From assembly GCA_019636285.1 (NCBI GenBank), contig JAHBXV010000023.1, positions 1-64,000 on the forward strand: 64,000 nt of DNA, given 5' to 3'. Every line of letters begins with the position of its first letter. Positions within the stretch are counted from its first letter, which is position 1. The notes under the pieces are model-generated. The model ran no database searches. It was not told where the DNA came from and saw only the letters and a program-made list of their open reading frames with translations. Position numbers and translations under genes: made by a program. Source of the stretch: Planctomycetaceae bacterium. Lineage in GTDB: Bacteria; Planctomycetota; Planctomycetia; Planctomycetales; Planctomycetaceae. Of the stretch, positions 6,905-15,989 are shown in pieces.

Positions 6905-8245
6905 TCACTTCAAGCCATCGACGAGTTTGTGAATCCCGTCGACAATCCGCTCTTCCGTATCCTGACGCCAGCGATGTGTCGGCTGACCATACACGTACAT
7001 CGACGAATTCCCCTCGTAGCCGCCCTCGATGATGACCCGCCGAGAGGGAATATACGCCATCACGTCGTTCACGTAGCCGGCCACCCAGGTTGAGTCGCCA
7101 AGTTCGGCTTTCAGTCGGAGGTCGTAATCAACAACGACTTCGCCCCCCATCGTCACCAGTAATTGCTCGCCCCCCAGCCGCCAGACCTGAATCGGATAAG
7201 GATAGGTTTCGGGCCACTTCTGCCCGGCGTCCATTTCCTTCAGCAAGCGGGTCGCCCAGCGCTCGATGTAGTTGGAAGCCGTCCCTTTCTGCTTCTCAAG
7301 CTCTTCACGAGACGGATGGCCATCGAAGGCAATCGGCACGAAGGCGTGCGAGGTTTCCAGCTTCGCCGGCAGCGGTTCGAGCCCCGATTCGAGCACTTCG
7401 GAGACGGCATCGGCCAACCGGTTACCGTAACCTTCCGACAGTTCGAGTGTGCGACGAGGAAGCGGGTTCTGGTCCGCGCCGCACCCCATGCCGAACAATG
7501 CCACGCTGCCGGGGTACTTTTTCTCCAGCGCGTACTGGGCAAACCCGGCATAGTCGCCGCACCACAATTGCCAGCTGAGCGTGGTGTTGTGGCAGGCGTA
7601 GAGGAAGAAGACTCCCTTCAGCGTCCCGTCAGGATGATGAACCGCCAGAACCGGAACCGAATGATCGACCGGTCCCATCAAGAGGTTCGCTTCACGGAGC
7701 ATGGGAACATCAGGTTCGCGGTTCGTGCGGCGGTTCACCGCGAAGGTACATGTCCCAACTCCATGCGAGACCTTTGCCGGCTCCAGGTTGTCGATGGCCG
7801 CGGCAATCAGGTCAACGAGTTGACCGGTGAGTTTCGTGGAGTATTTCTCGATGGCGGAAATATGTTCGGCGGTCAGCGGGTAGGTGTCGTACAGACCCGA
7901 CTTGAGGACCGGACCGCAGTGAGTGTGCGTCGCATTCAAAACGATCTGGTCGCGATTCAGGCCGCAGCGTTCTTTGACGAGTCGACAAACGTCTTCGTAG
8001 ATGGGTTTGGTGATCCCCAGCGTATCCGTCGCGACGAGGACTCCTCGGTGCCCCTTTTCGTCTTCGAGGGCCAGGGCACGAATCCGCAAATCGTGGTGGG
8101 TTCCCTCGGCCGGGGCGGTTCGCCCGCCGTAGCCGGCCATCCACAGCGTTTCGGTGGGAGTAATGACCGTTTGCGAAATGCCGGCTTTCCAGCCGGCGTC
8201 GGCGAATCCCGCGAGGCAGGCAAGTGCCAGCAGAACTCGACTCAT
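6905..8245 (-). CDS. Neutral/alkaline ceramidase-like secreted protein
   Basis: A ~446-residue exported protein resembling the N-terminal domain of neutral/alkaline non-lysosomal ceramidases (zinc hydrolases acting on N-acyl amides). Markers are the KAGISQTVITPTE start after the signal peptide, MAGYGGR, the ATHTHCGP zinc-ligand motif and a second His-rich segment (YACHNTTL). ATG 8245 gives a clean signal peptide (SRVLLALACLAGFADA) and has AGGGAAG 8 bases upstream. ATG 8275 or a start at 8392 would only add an unlikely leader. Planctomycetes carry many such proteins, mostly with unknown substrates, so 'ceramidase' is a family label and not a proven activity. Confidence 0.8.
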   Translation of the reverse strand: MSRVLLALACLAGFADAGWKAGISQTVITPTETLWMAGYGGRTAPAEGTHHDLRIRALALEDEKGHRGVLVATDTLGITKPIYEDVCRLVKERCGLNRDQIVLNATHTHCGPVLKSGLYDTYPLTAEHISAIEKYSTKLTGQLVDLIAAAIDNLEPAKVSHGVGTCTFAVNRRTNREPDVPMLREANLLMGPVDHSVPVLAVHHPDGTLKGVFFLYACHNTTLSWQLWCGDYAGFAQYALEKKYPGSVALFGMGCGADQNPLPRRTLELSEGYGNRLADAVSEVLESGLEPLPAKLETSHAFVPIAFDGHPSREELEKQKGTASNYIERWATRLLKEMDAGQKWPETYPYPIQVWRLGGEQLLVTMGGEVVVDYDLRLKAELGDSTWVAGYVNDVMAYIPSRRVIIEGGYEGNSSMYVYGQPTHRWRQDTEERIVDGIHKLVDGLK

Positions 8246-8395
8246 CGCGCACGCTTCCCTGTATCGACTCGTCATGACCCACCGTCCTCTCAACTCCAGT
8301 ATCCCCGTCATCCCGCATCGCGAGGAGATTGACAGTTTTACGTGGCGTAACGGGGAGAGGAAAGCGATCGGCGGAGAAAACCAGTCGGACACCCG

Positions 8396-8584
8396 TCAGG
8401 GAAGCGTGCACCAGGCCTCGGACACGTACAGCAAAGCGCTCACCAGGACGGTGGTCCACCAGCGGGGGCGACGCGGGTGAAACTCCTGTTCCGCGGCCAG
8501 GCGGGAAGCCGCGGTCGCGCGAAGCTGTTCGTTCACCCAACTCAGGGTTGCCACGGAAATCATCACGGATTGGGGCGTTTCCAT
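8396..8584 (-). CDS. Small single-span membrane protein, unknown function
   Basis: A 62-residue ORF not recognised as any family. Support for it being real is a strong ribosome site, GGAAGGA, ending 5 bases before the ATG at 8584, and a sensible layout. It has a polar N-terminal helix (NEQLRATAASRLAAEQEF), a basic patch (HPRRPR) and one hydrophobic span (WWTTVLVSALLYVSEAWC) at the C-terminus. The basic patch before the span predicts an N-in orientation. It lies between the ceramidase-like and antiporter genes on the same strand. Moderate confidence only. Confidence 0.45.
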   Translation of the reverse strand: METPQSVMISVATLSWVNEQLRATAASRLAAEQEFHPRRPRWWTTVLVSALLYVSEAWCTLP

Positions 8585-8793
8585 AATGGTCCTTCCGAGG
8601 GCGGGGGACGGCGTTGGGTCCGACCGTCAGAAACCTGCATGGCATGCCCCTGATGGATCGACGCCCTCCACGCGGCGTGATGCGGAAAAGACCTTCCGAA
8701 TTCGGCAATTTCTGCCGCCAGCGTTCTCGTTGACGGATTTAGCGGTTGAAGCAAGGCAATGCCGCGTCGGTTCGAAAAATGCGGTCCGGGTCG

Positions 8794-10428
8794 TTATCGC
8801 TTCTCAAGCTGTCGTTCGCACAATTCTTCGAACCGGTGCGCGGCCTCGACTTCCTCGCTGATCACTGCGGTCGCCCCCGCTTTTTCAAAGTTTGCGACAT
8901 TCGCGGCAAACCGGCAGCGAGCAAAGACCACGAGATCGGGGCGAACCTGTTTGACGCTCGCAATCACCTGCAATGCGATGTCGTCGCGCGGCACCGTCAC
9001 CAGCACGATGGCGGCGCGCTCGATATGTGCCAGGTCGAGAATCCGCTGGTCCGCGGCGTCACCGGCTACGGTATGGAAACCCTGTTGCGCGTAGCGATAC
9101 AGGTTCACCGGGCTCAGGTCGACCAGACAGACGTGGTAATTCGCCGCCGTCAGCCAATTGACCGCGCGTTGACCAATCGGCCCCAGGCCGACGACGAGTG
9201 CCAGCGGCCGTTCGTCCGAGAAGGCGAGAACTTCCTCGCCGCCGACGGCTTCGTTCCATTCATTGGTCACCAGCCGCAAGCCGCGCCGTAGTAGTTGCGG
9301 CGTGGCGATCAGGCTGGCGATCGCGATAAACAGCATGCGGTTGTAGTTCTTCGCGTCGATCAACCCGGCGGCGACGCCGGTGGCCACTAAAAGGAACGAA
9401 AATTCCCCAAGTTGCGACAGCCCCATCCCCATACCAAGGGACGATTTCCAGTCGAGTCCCGTGGCCCGTAGCGCCACCGTTGCGGCTCCCGTCTTCAAGG
9501 ACACCATGGCCAGGAACCCAATCGTCAGCAGCAAGGGTTCCGCCAGGAATGCAGTCGGATCGAGCAGCATTCCCAGGGTCACGAAAAACACCACGCTGAA
9601 CATTTCGCGAAACGGCAAGAGAACCGTGTCAGCCTGCTGACTGAGCCGCTGACCGCTAAGAATGACACCAGCCGCGAGTGCCCCAACGGCTGACGGCAGG
9701 CCGACGAGATCAGCGAGCAATCCCGCGAAGCCCAGGAGGCAGACCGCGAACAGCGTGACCACTTCCACGCTGCGCAGGCCGGCCACCAGATCGATCAAAA
9801 ACCGCGACGTGATGATCCGCGTGACGTAGACACAAACGAGAAACAGCACCGATTTGGCCGCCAGCAGGACAAACGTCATGACGTCCGGCGGCTCGCCGGT
9901 TCCGGTCAAGAGCGGCACCAGCAAGAGCATCGGCACCAGGGCCAGATCCTGAAACAGCAGAATCCCCATGGCCCGACGACCATGCGGCGCGGTCGCCTGG
10001 CCGACCTCGGACAGCGCTTTGAAGACCAGAATTGTCGAGCTGAGCGCCCCCGCGCTTCCCGCGAGCGCGGCGGCAGGCCAGGAGAGTCCATCAATCCGGC
10101 AGGCGATCACCAGCGGCACGGCCACCAGAATCATCTGGAGTGAGCCGCCGACCACGATGTACCGACTCATCTTCCGCAAATGATCGACCGAAAATTCGAT
10201 CCCCACGGAAAACAAGAGAAACAGAGCGCCGGCGTGGGCCAGTTCTTCGAGATAGTGGTCCCGGTCGGCAATCAGCCCCAGCCCGCCATGACCGATCAGC
10301 ACACCCACGGTGAGGTAGCCGATCAGCATCGAAATGTTCAGCCGCCGACAGATCATTCCCGCCACCAGTCCGGAGGCCAGAACAATCATGATGTCGACAA
10401 TGAGTCCGCGCACCACCTCGCCATGCAT
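8794..10428 (-). CDS. Monovalent cation:proton antiporter-2 (KefB/KefC-like) with RCK domain
   Basis: Inner-membrane transporter of the CPA2 family. The N-terminal ~390 residues form about 12 hydrophobic segments typical of the Na+/H+ exchanger fold (for example GYLTVGVLIGHGGLG and FQDLALVPML). They are followed by a cytoplasmic TrkA-N/RCK domain with a dinucleotide-binding VGLGPIGQRAVNWL loop (~416-428) and the GDAADQRIL segment. Such proteins exchange K+ or Na+ for H+ and are gated by nucleotide binding. The glutathione-regulated Kef subtype cannot be asserted, since no KefF/KefG-like partner is nearby. No TrkA-C domain is apparent at the end. It is separated from the divergent secreted dehydrogenase by ~320 bases. 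Confidence 0.85.
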   Translation of the reverse strand: MHGEVVRGLIVDIMIVLASGLVAGMICRRLNISMLIGYLTVGVLIGHGGLGLIADRDHYLEELAHAGALFLLFSVGIEFSVDHLRKMSRYIVVGGSLQMILVAVPLVIACRIDGLSWPAAALAGSAGALSSTILVFKALSEVGQATAPHGRRAMGILLFQDLALVPMLLLVPLLTGTGEPPDVMTFVLLAAKSVLFLVCVYVTRIITSRFLIDLVAGLRSVEVVTLFAVCLLGFAGLLADLVGLPSAVGALAAGVILSGQRLSQQADTVLLPFREMFSVVFFVTLGMLLDPTAFLAEPLLLTIGFLAMVSLKTGAATVALRATGLDWKSSLGMGMGLSQLGEFSFLLVATGVAAGLIDAKNYNRMLFIAIASLIATPQLLRRGLRLVTNEWNEAVGGEEVLAFSDERPLALVVGLGPIGQRAVNWLTAANYHVCLVDLSPVNLYRYAQQGFHTVAGDAADQRILDLAHIERAAIVLVTVPRDDIALQVIASVKQVRPDLVVFARCRFAANVANFEKAGATAVISEEVEAAHRFEELCERQLEKR

Positions 10429-10752
10429 GGCGGTCGTTCTCTCGTTCAGTCAGGTAAAGGCAGGCATCCCTGCGGCACGAAGAGTAGCAGATCGACCGCG
10501 GCGGTATCGTGGCCATCCATCGAAAGGGAAGCAACTCGTTTCGCGGTCTTTTTTGAGCGTCGGGCACGAAAATCCCCGCATAGCCCGAGCGCGAATCGCA
10601 TCAGGGCATCTTCAACTGTTGCTGAACGGACGGCCAAGTGACTAGGCTGGACGCGACTTCCGCCGTTCGGCCGAGAATTTTGCGGCCGAGCCGTTGCGTG
10701 GGGTTCAAAACTCATACTTCGCACCTGTGCCTGACTCCGAGGATCGACCGAC
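10429..10752. other. Divergent intergenic region
   Basis: The 324 bases between the antiporter (minus) and the secreted dehydrogenase (plus) must contain both promoters. No convincing promoter, operator or RNA element was seen, and the ORFs crossing it are continuations of antisense frames. Confidence 0.4.
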
Positions 10753-13700
10753 ATGAAGCAGTGTCTCCCGACAGTTCTGCTGGGTTTGATGTGCGCGGCC
10801 GCCCAGGGTGCCGAACCGCGTCCCGCCTTCGACAGCGGAGTTATTTCGCGATCGACACCGGGGCAAATGATCAAGGTCGAGGCCGATCTGACCGGCGCCA
10901 AACAACTCTTTCTTGTGGTGCGAGACGGCGGCGATGGCTTCGGTTGCGACTGGGCCGATTGGATCGCCCCGAAGCTCGTTGGCGCGGATGGGGAGCGAAA
11001 GCTGACCGACCTGACCTGGAAGTCGGCGACGACGGGCCACGGGCAGGTTCGCATCAACGCCAATGCCGAGGGCCGACCGCTCAAGGTTGCGGGAACCACG
11101 TACGACAATGGCATCGGCGCTCATGCCAATTCGGTGATCGCCTACGATCTTCCCGCTGGTTTCACCAAGTTCGTCGCTACCGCTGCACTCGACGATGGCG
11201 GCACCGACCAAGGTTGTGGTAGCACGGTTCAATTTCTCGTCTACACCCAGCAGCCGCCGAATTTCGCCCCGTCATCCCCGCCGGGGCAGGGGAGCCGGGA
11301 ACTGGCCGATGCCGTCGACCAACTGGATGTCGCCCCCGGTCTGGAAGCCACGCTATTCGCCGGCGAACCCGTCCTCTTCAGTCCCTCGAACATCGACGTT
11401 GACCATCTGGGCCGAGTCTGGGTCTGCGAAGTCGTCAACTACCGCCGGTTCGCGAATGCGAACAATCCCGACCGTCCCGAGGGAGACCGCATTCTGATCC
11501 TGGAAGATACCAACCAGGACGGTGTGTGCGACAAAACGACCGTCTTCTACCAGGGAAAAGATGTCGACTCCGCCCACGGGATCTGCGTGCTGGGGGATCG
11601 CGTGATTATTTCCTGCGGCGACAGTGTTTTCTCGCTCTATGACCGCGACGGCGATCTGAAGGCCGACAAAGACTCGAAGGAACTGCTCTTTACCGGCATC
11701 GGCGGAACCCAACACGACCACGGGATTCACGCCTTCGTCTTCGGACCAGACGGCAAGTTGTACTTCAACTTCGGCAACTCGGGCGGCCAGCTCAAAGATA
11801 AGGACGGAAAACCGATCGTCGATAAGGCCGGCAACGAAATTAACTCCAGCCGCAAACCCTATCAGGAGGGAATGGTCTTCCGCTGCAACCTCGACGGCAG
11901 CGAAGTCGAGACGCTCGGCTGGAACTTCCGCAACAACTGGGAAGTCTGCGTCGACAGCTTCGGGACCATGTGGCAGTCGGACAACGACGATGACGGCAAC
12001 CGCGGCGTGCGCATCAACTATGTGATGGAGTTCGGCAACTACGGGTATAAGGACGAATTCACTGGAGCCGGCTGGCGCGACACCCGCACCAACATGGAGG
12101 AAGAGATTCCCCTGCGGCACTGGCACCTGAACGATCCGGGCGTTATCCCCAACCTGCTCCAGACCGGGGCCGGTTCGCCGACGGGAATCTGCGTTTATGA
12201 AGGCACCCTGCTGCCCGAAATCTTCCACGGCGCCTTGATCCATTGCGACGCCGGGCCGAACGTCGTTCGGGCCTATGTCACGAAGCCCGACGGCGCCGGT
12301 TACAAGGCCGAGATTGTCAACATTCTACAGGGGGCCCGCGACAACTGGTTCCGCCCCAGCGATGTCTGCGTCGCACCGGATGGCTCGCTGATTGTCGCTG
12401 ACTGGTACGACCCCGGCGTCGGCGGCCACCGTCAAGGGGATCCCGAACGGGGCCGCATTTTCCGCGTGGCTCCTCCGGGAACGAAGTACACGATGCCGAA
12501 GGTCGATGTGAGCACGGTTGATGGAGCCATTGCCGCGCTGAAGAGTCCGAATCAGGCAACGCGGTATCTGGGATGGGTGGCTCTCAGCAAGGAGAAGCAA
12601 CCGGCATTGGCTGCTCTCCAGAGACTCTATCATTCGCGGGCAGATGATCGATTCCGCGCCCGCGCGTTCTGGCTGATGTCTAAGCTGACAGACCAGCCCC
12701 GGGAACTGATCGGTGAAGGCCTGCACGATCGATCGATCGACTTGCGAGCGACCGCTCTACGAGCCCATCGCGAGCTTGGTGCCACGGAACTGCTGGCTCA
12801 CGAAAGTGAACCGCCGAGCGTCCGTCGCGAAACGCTGATTCAGTTGCACGGTCGGAACGAGCCAGCCGCGGACGAGATCTGGGCGAAGATGGCTGCTCAG
12901 TACGATGGCGAGGATCGCTGGTACCTCGAAGCCTTGGGAATCGGCGCGGCTGGCAACTGGGACCAACGGCTCAGCACGTATCTGAAGTTGGTGCCAGACG
13001 CGCTGACCACCAAGGCCGGGCGCGACATCGTCTGGCGATCACGAGCCACGCAGACACCGGAATTGCTGGTCAAGATCATCAGCAATCCGGAGACTCCGAT
13101 GGCGGAACTTCCCCGCTACTTCCGGGCGTTCGATTTCCTGACCGGCGACGGCAAAGACAAGGCCATCGTGCAACTAGCGTTCGCGACGACGGGCCTCCCC
13201 GATGACCGGCAAAACCTGGTGATCGCCGAGGCGGTGCAGCGCGTGAAGGGTTTCGACATTGGCTCTCAGCCGGACAAACTCGCCGCTCTCAATCGCGTGC
13301 TCGAGTCGTCCAAAGGAACACTGCAATACCTGACGCTGGTCGATCGCTTCGGTCTCGATGATCGCTTCCCCGAAATCCTCGCCGCGGTCGAATCGGCTCC
13401 CGACAGTCCCTTTGCCGTGGAAGCCGTCAAACTGATGCTGACCCGCGAGCGACGGAAAGATCTGCTCGCGGCGATGAGAGGTGCCGAGATCGAGAAAGCC
13501 GTCGCCGCGACACGCGCCTTGTCCAACACGCTCGACAACCGCGGTTCGGGACTCCTTGAACAGATTGTCGTTGATACCGAACGGCCCTTGTCGGTCCGTC
13601 AGGAAGCCGTTAAGGGCCTCGGCAAATCGAAGCCAGGGGCTCGGCGACTGTTGTCGTTGGCTCAGGAGAATAAACTCGCCCCCGAATTGAAGCCGGCGGC

Positions 13701-14250
13701 CGCGTATGCCCTGCACTCCAGCGGCGTGGGTGAGCTAACGGCCGAAATCGACGCCCTCTTCCCGCTGCCTCCCTCGCGAAATGCTCAGCCGTTGCCGCCG
13801 TTGCCGGAACTCGTCAAGCGGCAGGGCAGCGTTGAACGCGGTAAGACGGTTTACTTCAGCGAAGTCTCCAAGTGCGCGACGTGTCACATCGTGAACGGCC
13901 AGGGGAAAGAGGTCGGCCCGAACCTCTCGGAAATCGGCTCCAAGCTCAGTCGCGAGGCGTTTTTTGAGTCGATCATCTACCCCTCGGCCGGGATCAGCCA
14001 CAACTATGAAACCTGGACCGCCGTCACCACCAACGGCACGGTGATCACGGGACTCCTGGTCAGCGACACGGCCGACGCGGTCTCGCTGAAGGGTTCCGAC
14101 GCCATCGTCCGCACGATCAAGAAGGATGAACTCGACGAACTGGTGAAACAACCGGTTTCGCTGATGCCCGCCGATCTCCAGAAGATCTTGACCGTCGACG
14201 AACTGGTCGACGTGATTGAGTTTTTGCAGACGCTGAAGAAGAAGTCGTAG
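10753..14250 (+). CDS. Secreted PVC-type dehydrogenase: NPCBM, beta-propeller, HEAT-like region and c-type cytochrome domain
   Basis: An 1165-residue exported protein with four parts. A signal peptide (residues 1-19, ending AAAQGA) is followed by an NPCBM-like carbohydrate-binding domain (~30-165; YDNGIGAHANSVIAYDL). A membrane-bound-dehydrogenase-type beta-propeller (~195-580) contains VDHLGRVWVCE, HGIHAFVFGPDGKLY, NFRNNWEV and VADWYDP. HEAT-like helical repeats (~600-990) precede a terminal PVC-type haem domain with CATCH at 1041-1045. The fusion suggests an extracytoplasmic sugar/polyol oxidase passing electrons to its own haem; this is inference, as substrate and cofactor are unknown. Planctomycetes and Verrucomicrobia hold many paralogues. 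It is transcribed alone and faces away from the antiporter. Confidence 0.88.
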   Translation: MKQCLPTVLLGLMCAAAQGAEPRPAFDSGVISRSTPGQMIKVEADLTGAKQLFLVVRDGGDGFGCDWADWIAPKLVGADGERKLTDLTWKSATTGHGQVRINANAEGRPLKVAGTTYDNGIGAHANSVIAYDLPAGFTKFVATAALDDGGTDQGCGSTVQFLVYTQQPPNFAPSSPPGQGSRELADAVDQLDVAPGLEATLFAGEPVLFSPSNIDVDHLGRVWVCEVVNYRRFANANNPDRPEGDRILILEDTNQDGVCDKTTVFYQGKDVDSAHGICVLGDRVIISCGDSVFSLYDRDGDLKADKDSKELLFTGIGGTQHDHGIHAFVFGPDGKLYFNFGNSGGQLKDKDGKPIVDKAGNEINSSRKPYQEGMVFRCNLDGSEVETLGWNFRNNWEVCVDSFGTMWQSDNDDDGNRGVRINYVMEFGNYGYKDEFTGAGWRDTRTNMEEEIPLRHWHLNDPGVIPNLLQTGAGSPTGICVYEGTLLPEIFHGALIHCDAGPNVVRAYVTKPDGAGYKAEIVNILQGARDNWFRPSDVCVAPDGSLIVADWYDPGVGGHRQGDPERGRIFRVAPPGTKYTMPKVDVSTVDGAIAALKSPNQATRYLGWVALSKEKQPALAALQRLYHSRADDRFRARAFWLMSKLTDQPRELIGEGLHDRSIDLRATALRAHRELGATELLAHESEPPSVRRETLIQLHGRNEPAADEIWAKMAAQYDGEDRWYLEALGIGAAGNWDQRLSTYLKLVPDALTTKAGRDIVWRSRATQTPELLVKIISNPETPMAELPRYFRAFDFLTGDGKDKAIVQLAFATTGLPDDRQNLVIAEAVQRVKGFDIGSQPDKLAALNRVLESSKGTLQYLTLVDRFGLDDRFPEILAAVESAPDSPFAVEAVKLMLTRERRKDLLAAMRGAEIEKAVAATRALSNTLDNRGSGLLEQIVVDTERPLSVRQEAVKGLGKSKPGARRLLSLAQENKLAPELKPAAAYALHSSGVGELTAEIDALFPLPPSRNAQPLPPLPELVKRQGSVERGKTVYFSEVSKCATCHIVNGQGKEVGPNLSEIGSKLSREAFFESIIYPSAGISHNYETWTAVTTNGTVITGLLVSDTADAVSLKGSDAIVRTIKKDELDELVKQPVSLMPADLQKILTVDELVDVIEFLQTLKKKS

Positions 14251-14274
14251 GGAAGGGGCCCCGTTGGCGTGTGC

Positions 14275-14291
14275 CACTGGCTTCGCCAGTG
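14275..14291. repeat. Short REP-like palindrome
   Basis: CACTGGC and GCCAGTG arms flank a TTC loop, 24 bases after the dehydrogenase stop. This palindrome resembles short dispersed intergenic repeats I recall from planctomycete genomes. Only this copy was noticed in the window. It could also act as a weak transcription stop. Confidence 0.4.
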
Positions 14292-14357
14292 TGTATTTGG
14301 TGCTCTATCGAGTCGTGGGAAAGCTGTAGTCGTTTCTCAAATCGATCGGACGCCCCC

Positions 14358-14741
14358 ATGAAGTCCATCCCCATGATCGCCGTCGCCGATGTTCCCGCCG
14401 CCAGCGTGTGGTATCAGCAAGCGCTTGGCTTCGAGAGCGGGCATGGCGGCGATGAGTACGAGCAATTGATGTCCGATGGCGTGCTGGTTCTGCAGCTTCA
14501 TCGGTGGGATGCGCACGAACATCCCTTTATGGGCGATCCCTCCAAGCAGCCGTATGGCAATGGGACAATTCTCTGGTTCGAAACACCCGAGATTCTGACC
14601 GCGTGGAACCGTGCCCGGGAAGCCGGGGCGAATGTTCTCGAAGAACTGCACGTCAACCCGCTCGCCCACCATCGCGAATTCTGGCTGCGCGATCCGAACG
14701 GCTACGTGGTCGTCGTAAGCAGTCCGTTTGGCGACATGTGA
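14358..14741 (+). CDS. VOC-superfamily (glyoxalase/bleomycin-resistance-like) protein
   Basis: A 127-residue single-domain vicinal-oxygen-chelate protein. It begins with the beta-strand IPMIAVADVPAASVWYQQALGFE, has a central VLVLQLHRW strand carrying a possible metal-ligand His, and ends with EFWLRDPNGYVVVVS, whose Glu and DPNG turn are conserved in the family. ATG 14358 is chosen because the domain starts right after it; the upstream extension to 14271 runs through the intergenic repeat. Members include glyoxalase I, ring-cleavage dioxygenases and antibiotic-binding proteins, and sequence alone does not pick among them. It is not obviously in an operon. Confidence 0.82.
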   Translation: MKSIPMIAVADVPAASVWYQQALGFESGHGGDEYEQLMSDGVLVLQLHRWDAHEHPFMGDPSKQPYGNGTILWFETPEILTAWNRAREAGANVLEELHVNPLAHHREFWLRDPNGYVVVVSSPFGDM

Positions 14742-14809
14742 GCGATTCCTCGAGTTGTGGCTCTGGCTGGCGAGCCTCGTTCGCCTGGCACAATTCGATG
14801 CACGGCTAG

Positions 14810-15379
14810 TTACAGACGTCCGACCGCCATCTCCCGAAACAGAAAGAGCGAAATCAGGAAGATCGGCAGCGTCAAGCAGAAGGCGATCCAGCCGCGGCGG
14901 CGATATCGCGGGGCCATCGGTTCGTCTGAAGTGAAGACGCGAACGAGGAGATACCACGCGTAAATATGAAACGGCCAGATGACATAGCCGAAGACGACCA
15001 TGTTCAGCGCCCGCGCGGCCAATTTTTCCCGTTGGTTGGGTTCGGTGAAACCGTCGTCGTCTGGTTCAGTCGCGTTGTCGATCCGGTTGAACTCGTTGTC
15101 GTCCTGATCGCCCGCGCCGTCCTGGTCGTCATCCCAATCGTCGTCCGGCGAGGACGCTTTCGGTCCCAACGCTTCCAGGATCTCCCGGGCCTGATCGGCC
15201 TGGTCGATGGGCGTCTTCAACTTGATCCCGCCCATGGCGTTGATCATCAGCCAGTCCATGGCGGCGAACTCGGCCCCCTGGAGCGTGGCGACAATCCCTT
15301 CGGCACGCAGCGCCAGGAGCGCCGCCTGGGCTTCCGTCTGGTTGAAGTAAGTCCCCACCGTCTCGAAGACGTCGCTCAT
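14810..15379 (-). CDS. DUF2007-like domain protein with C-terminal membrane segment
   Basis: A 189-residue protein. The N-terminal ~75 residues (VGTYFNQTEAQAALLALRAEGIVATLQG) resemble the DUF2007 'putative signal-transducing' ferredoxin-like fold. A very acidic, low-complexity linker follows (~78-115, rich in Asp/Glu). The C-terminus has two hydrophobic stretches (residues ~127-150 and ~166-182) that predict a small membrane domain. It is the last gene of a metF-pncC-DUF2007 group, starting 10 bases after the CinA-like gene. Function is unknown. Confidence 0.7.
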   Translation of the reverse strand: MSDVFETVGTYFNQTEAQAALLALRAEGIVATLQGAEFAAMDWLMINAMGGIKLKTPIDQADQAREILEALGPKASSPDDDWDDDQDGAGDQDDNEFNRIDNATEPDDDGFTEPNQREKLAARALNMVVFGYVIWPFHIYAWYLLVRVFTSDEPMAPRYRRRGWIAFCLTLPIFLISLFLFREMAVGRL

Positions 15380-15389
15380 GGAAAGTCCC

Positions 15390-15944
15390 TTACTTCGATC
15401 GATCGCGGAGTTCTCTCAGGTCGGACATTCGCCGCGAAAGTGCCTGCAACACCAGCACGACCGCCAACCGCTGGCGCTCGCACCGTACGTCCGCATCGCT
15501 TTCGGGAAATTCGGCGGGCAGATGGTGGGCGTCCACGCGCGCTTCGCGGAGCGTATCGCCTCGTTGGGCGGTCGCAATATAGATGAGTCCATCGAGCGGT
15601 TCCGGAGCTTCCGGCCCGAGATGACCGGTGATCGATGCCCCCCAGTTCGCCTCCGGTGTCGTCCTCAGCAATCCAATGACCATGTGCCGGGCAACCGGAT
15701 CGCTGACCGCGCCGGGCCCGCCCTGCTCCTCGAACAGATCCGGGGGAACACCCAGCCAACGCGTTTTGGTGTCTTCCCGATAAACCACCGCGGAACCGCA
15801 TAGACGCGGCGAAACGCCAGGAATCTGGCCCAGCGTTGCCGCCACCAGCCCGGCCGTGCAGCTCTCCGCGAAGGCCACCCGCGACCCGGTCTCGAACATC
15901 AGGCGCGAGAGTTCCTGCGCGGCGGACTGGAGTTCGTCACTCAT
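15390..15944 (-). CDS. pncC: Nicotinamide-nucleotide amidohydrolase (CinA C-terminal domain family)
   Basis: A 184-residue stand-alone CinA C-terminal domain. In characterised members (PncC) it deamidates nicotinamide mononucleotide to nicotinate mononucleotide, recycling the NMN released by DNA ligase. Signatures are the AESCTAGLVAATL motif (residues ~26-38), the TGHLGP turn and the GLIYIATA strand. The usual SGIAGP is replaced by TGHLGP, a variation worth noting but within the family. It lies between metF (45-base gap) and the DUF2007 gene (10-base gap), all on the minus strand. Confidence 0.82.
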   Translation of the reverse strand: MSDELQSAAQELSRLMFETGSRVAFAESCTAGLVAATLGQIPGVSPRLCGSAVVYREDTKTRWLGVPPDLFEEQGGPGAVSDPVARHMVIGLLRTTPEANWGASITGHLGPEAPEPLDGLIYIATAQRGDTLREARVDAHHLPAEFPESDADVRCERQRLAVVLVLQALSRRMSDLRELRDRSK

Positions 15945-15989
15945 GGAACGTCACTTCGAAGAAATCCCCTCGGTATGACCAGAACGCCG

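Noticed and set aside
12325-12726. Minus-strand frames inside the large secreted dehydrogenase gene
   Set aside because: No ribosome site, hydrophobic segment or family resemblance; explained by codon bias of the real gene.
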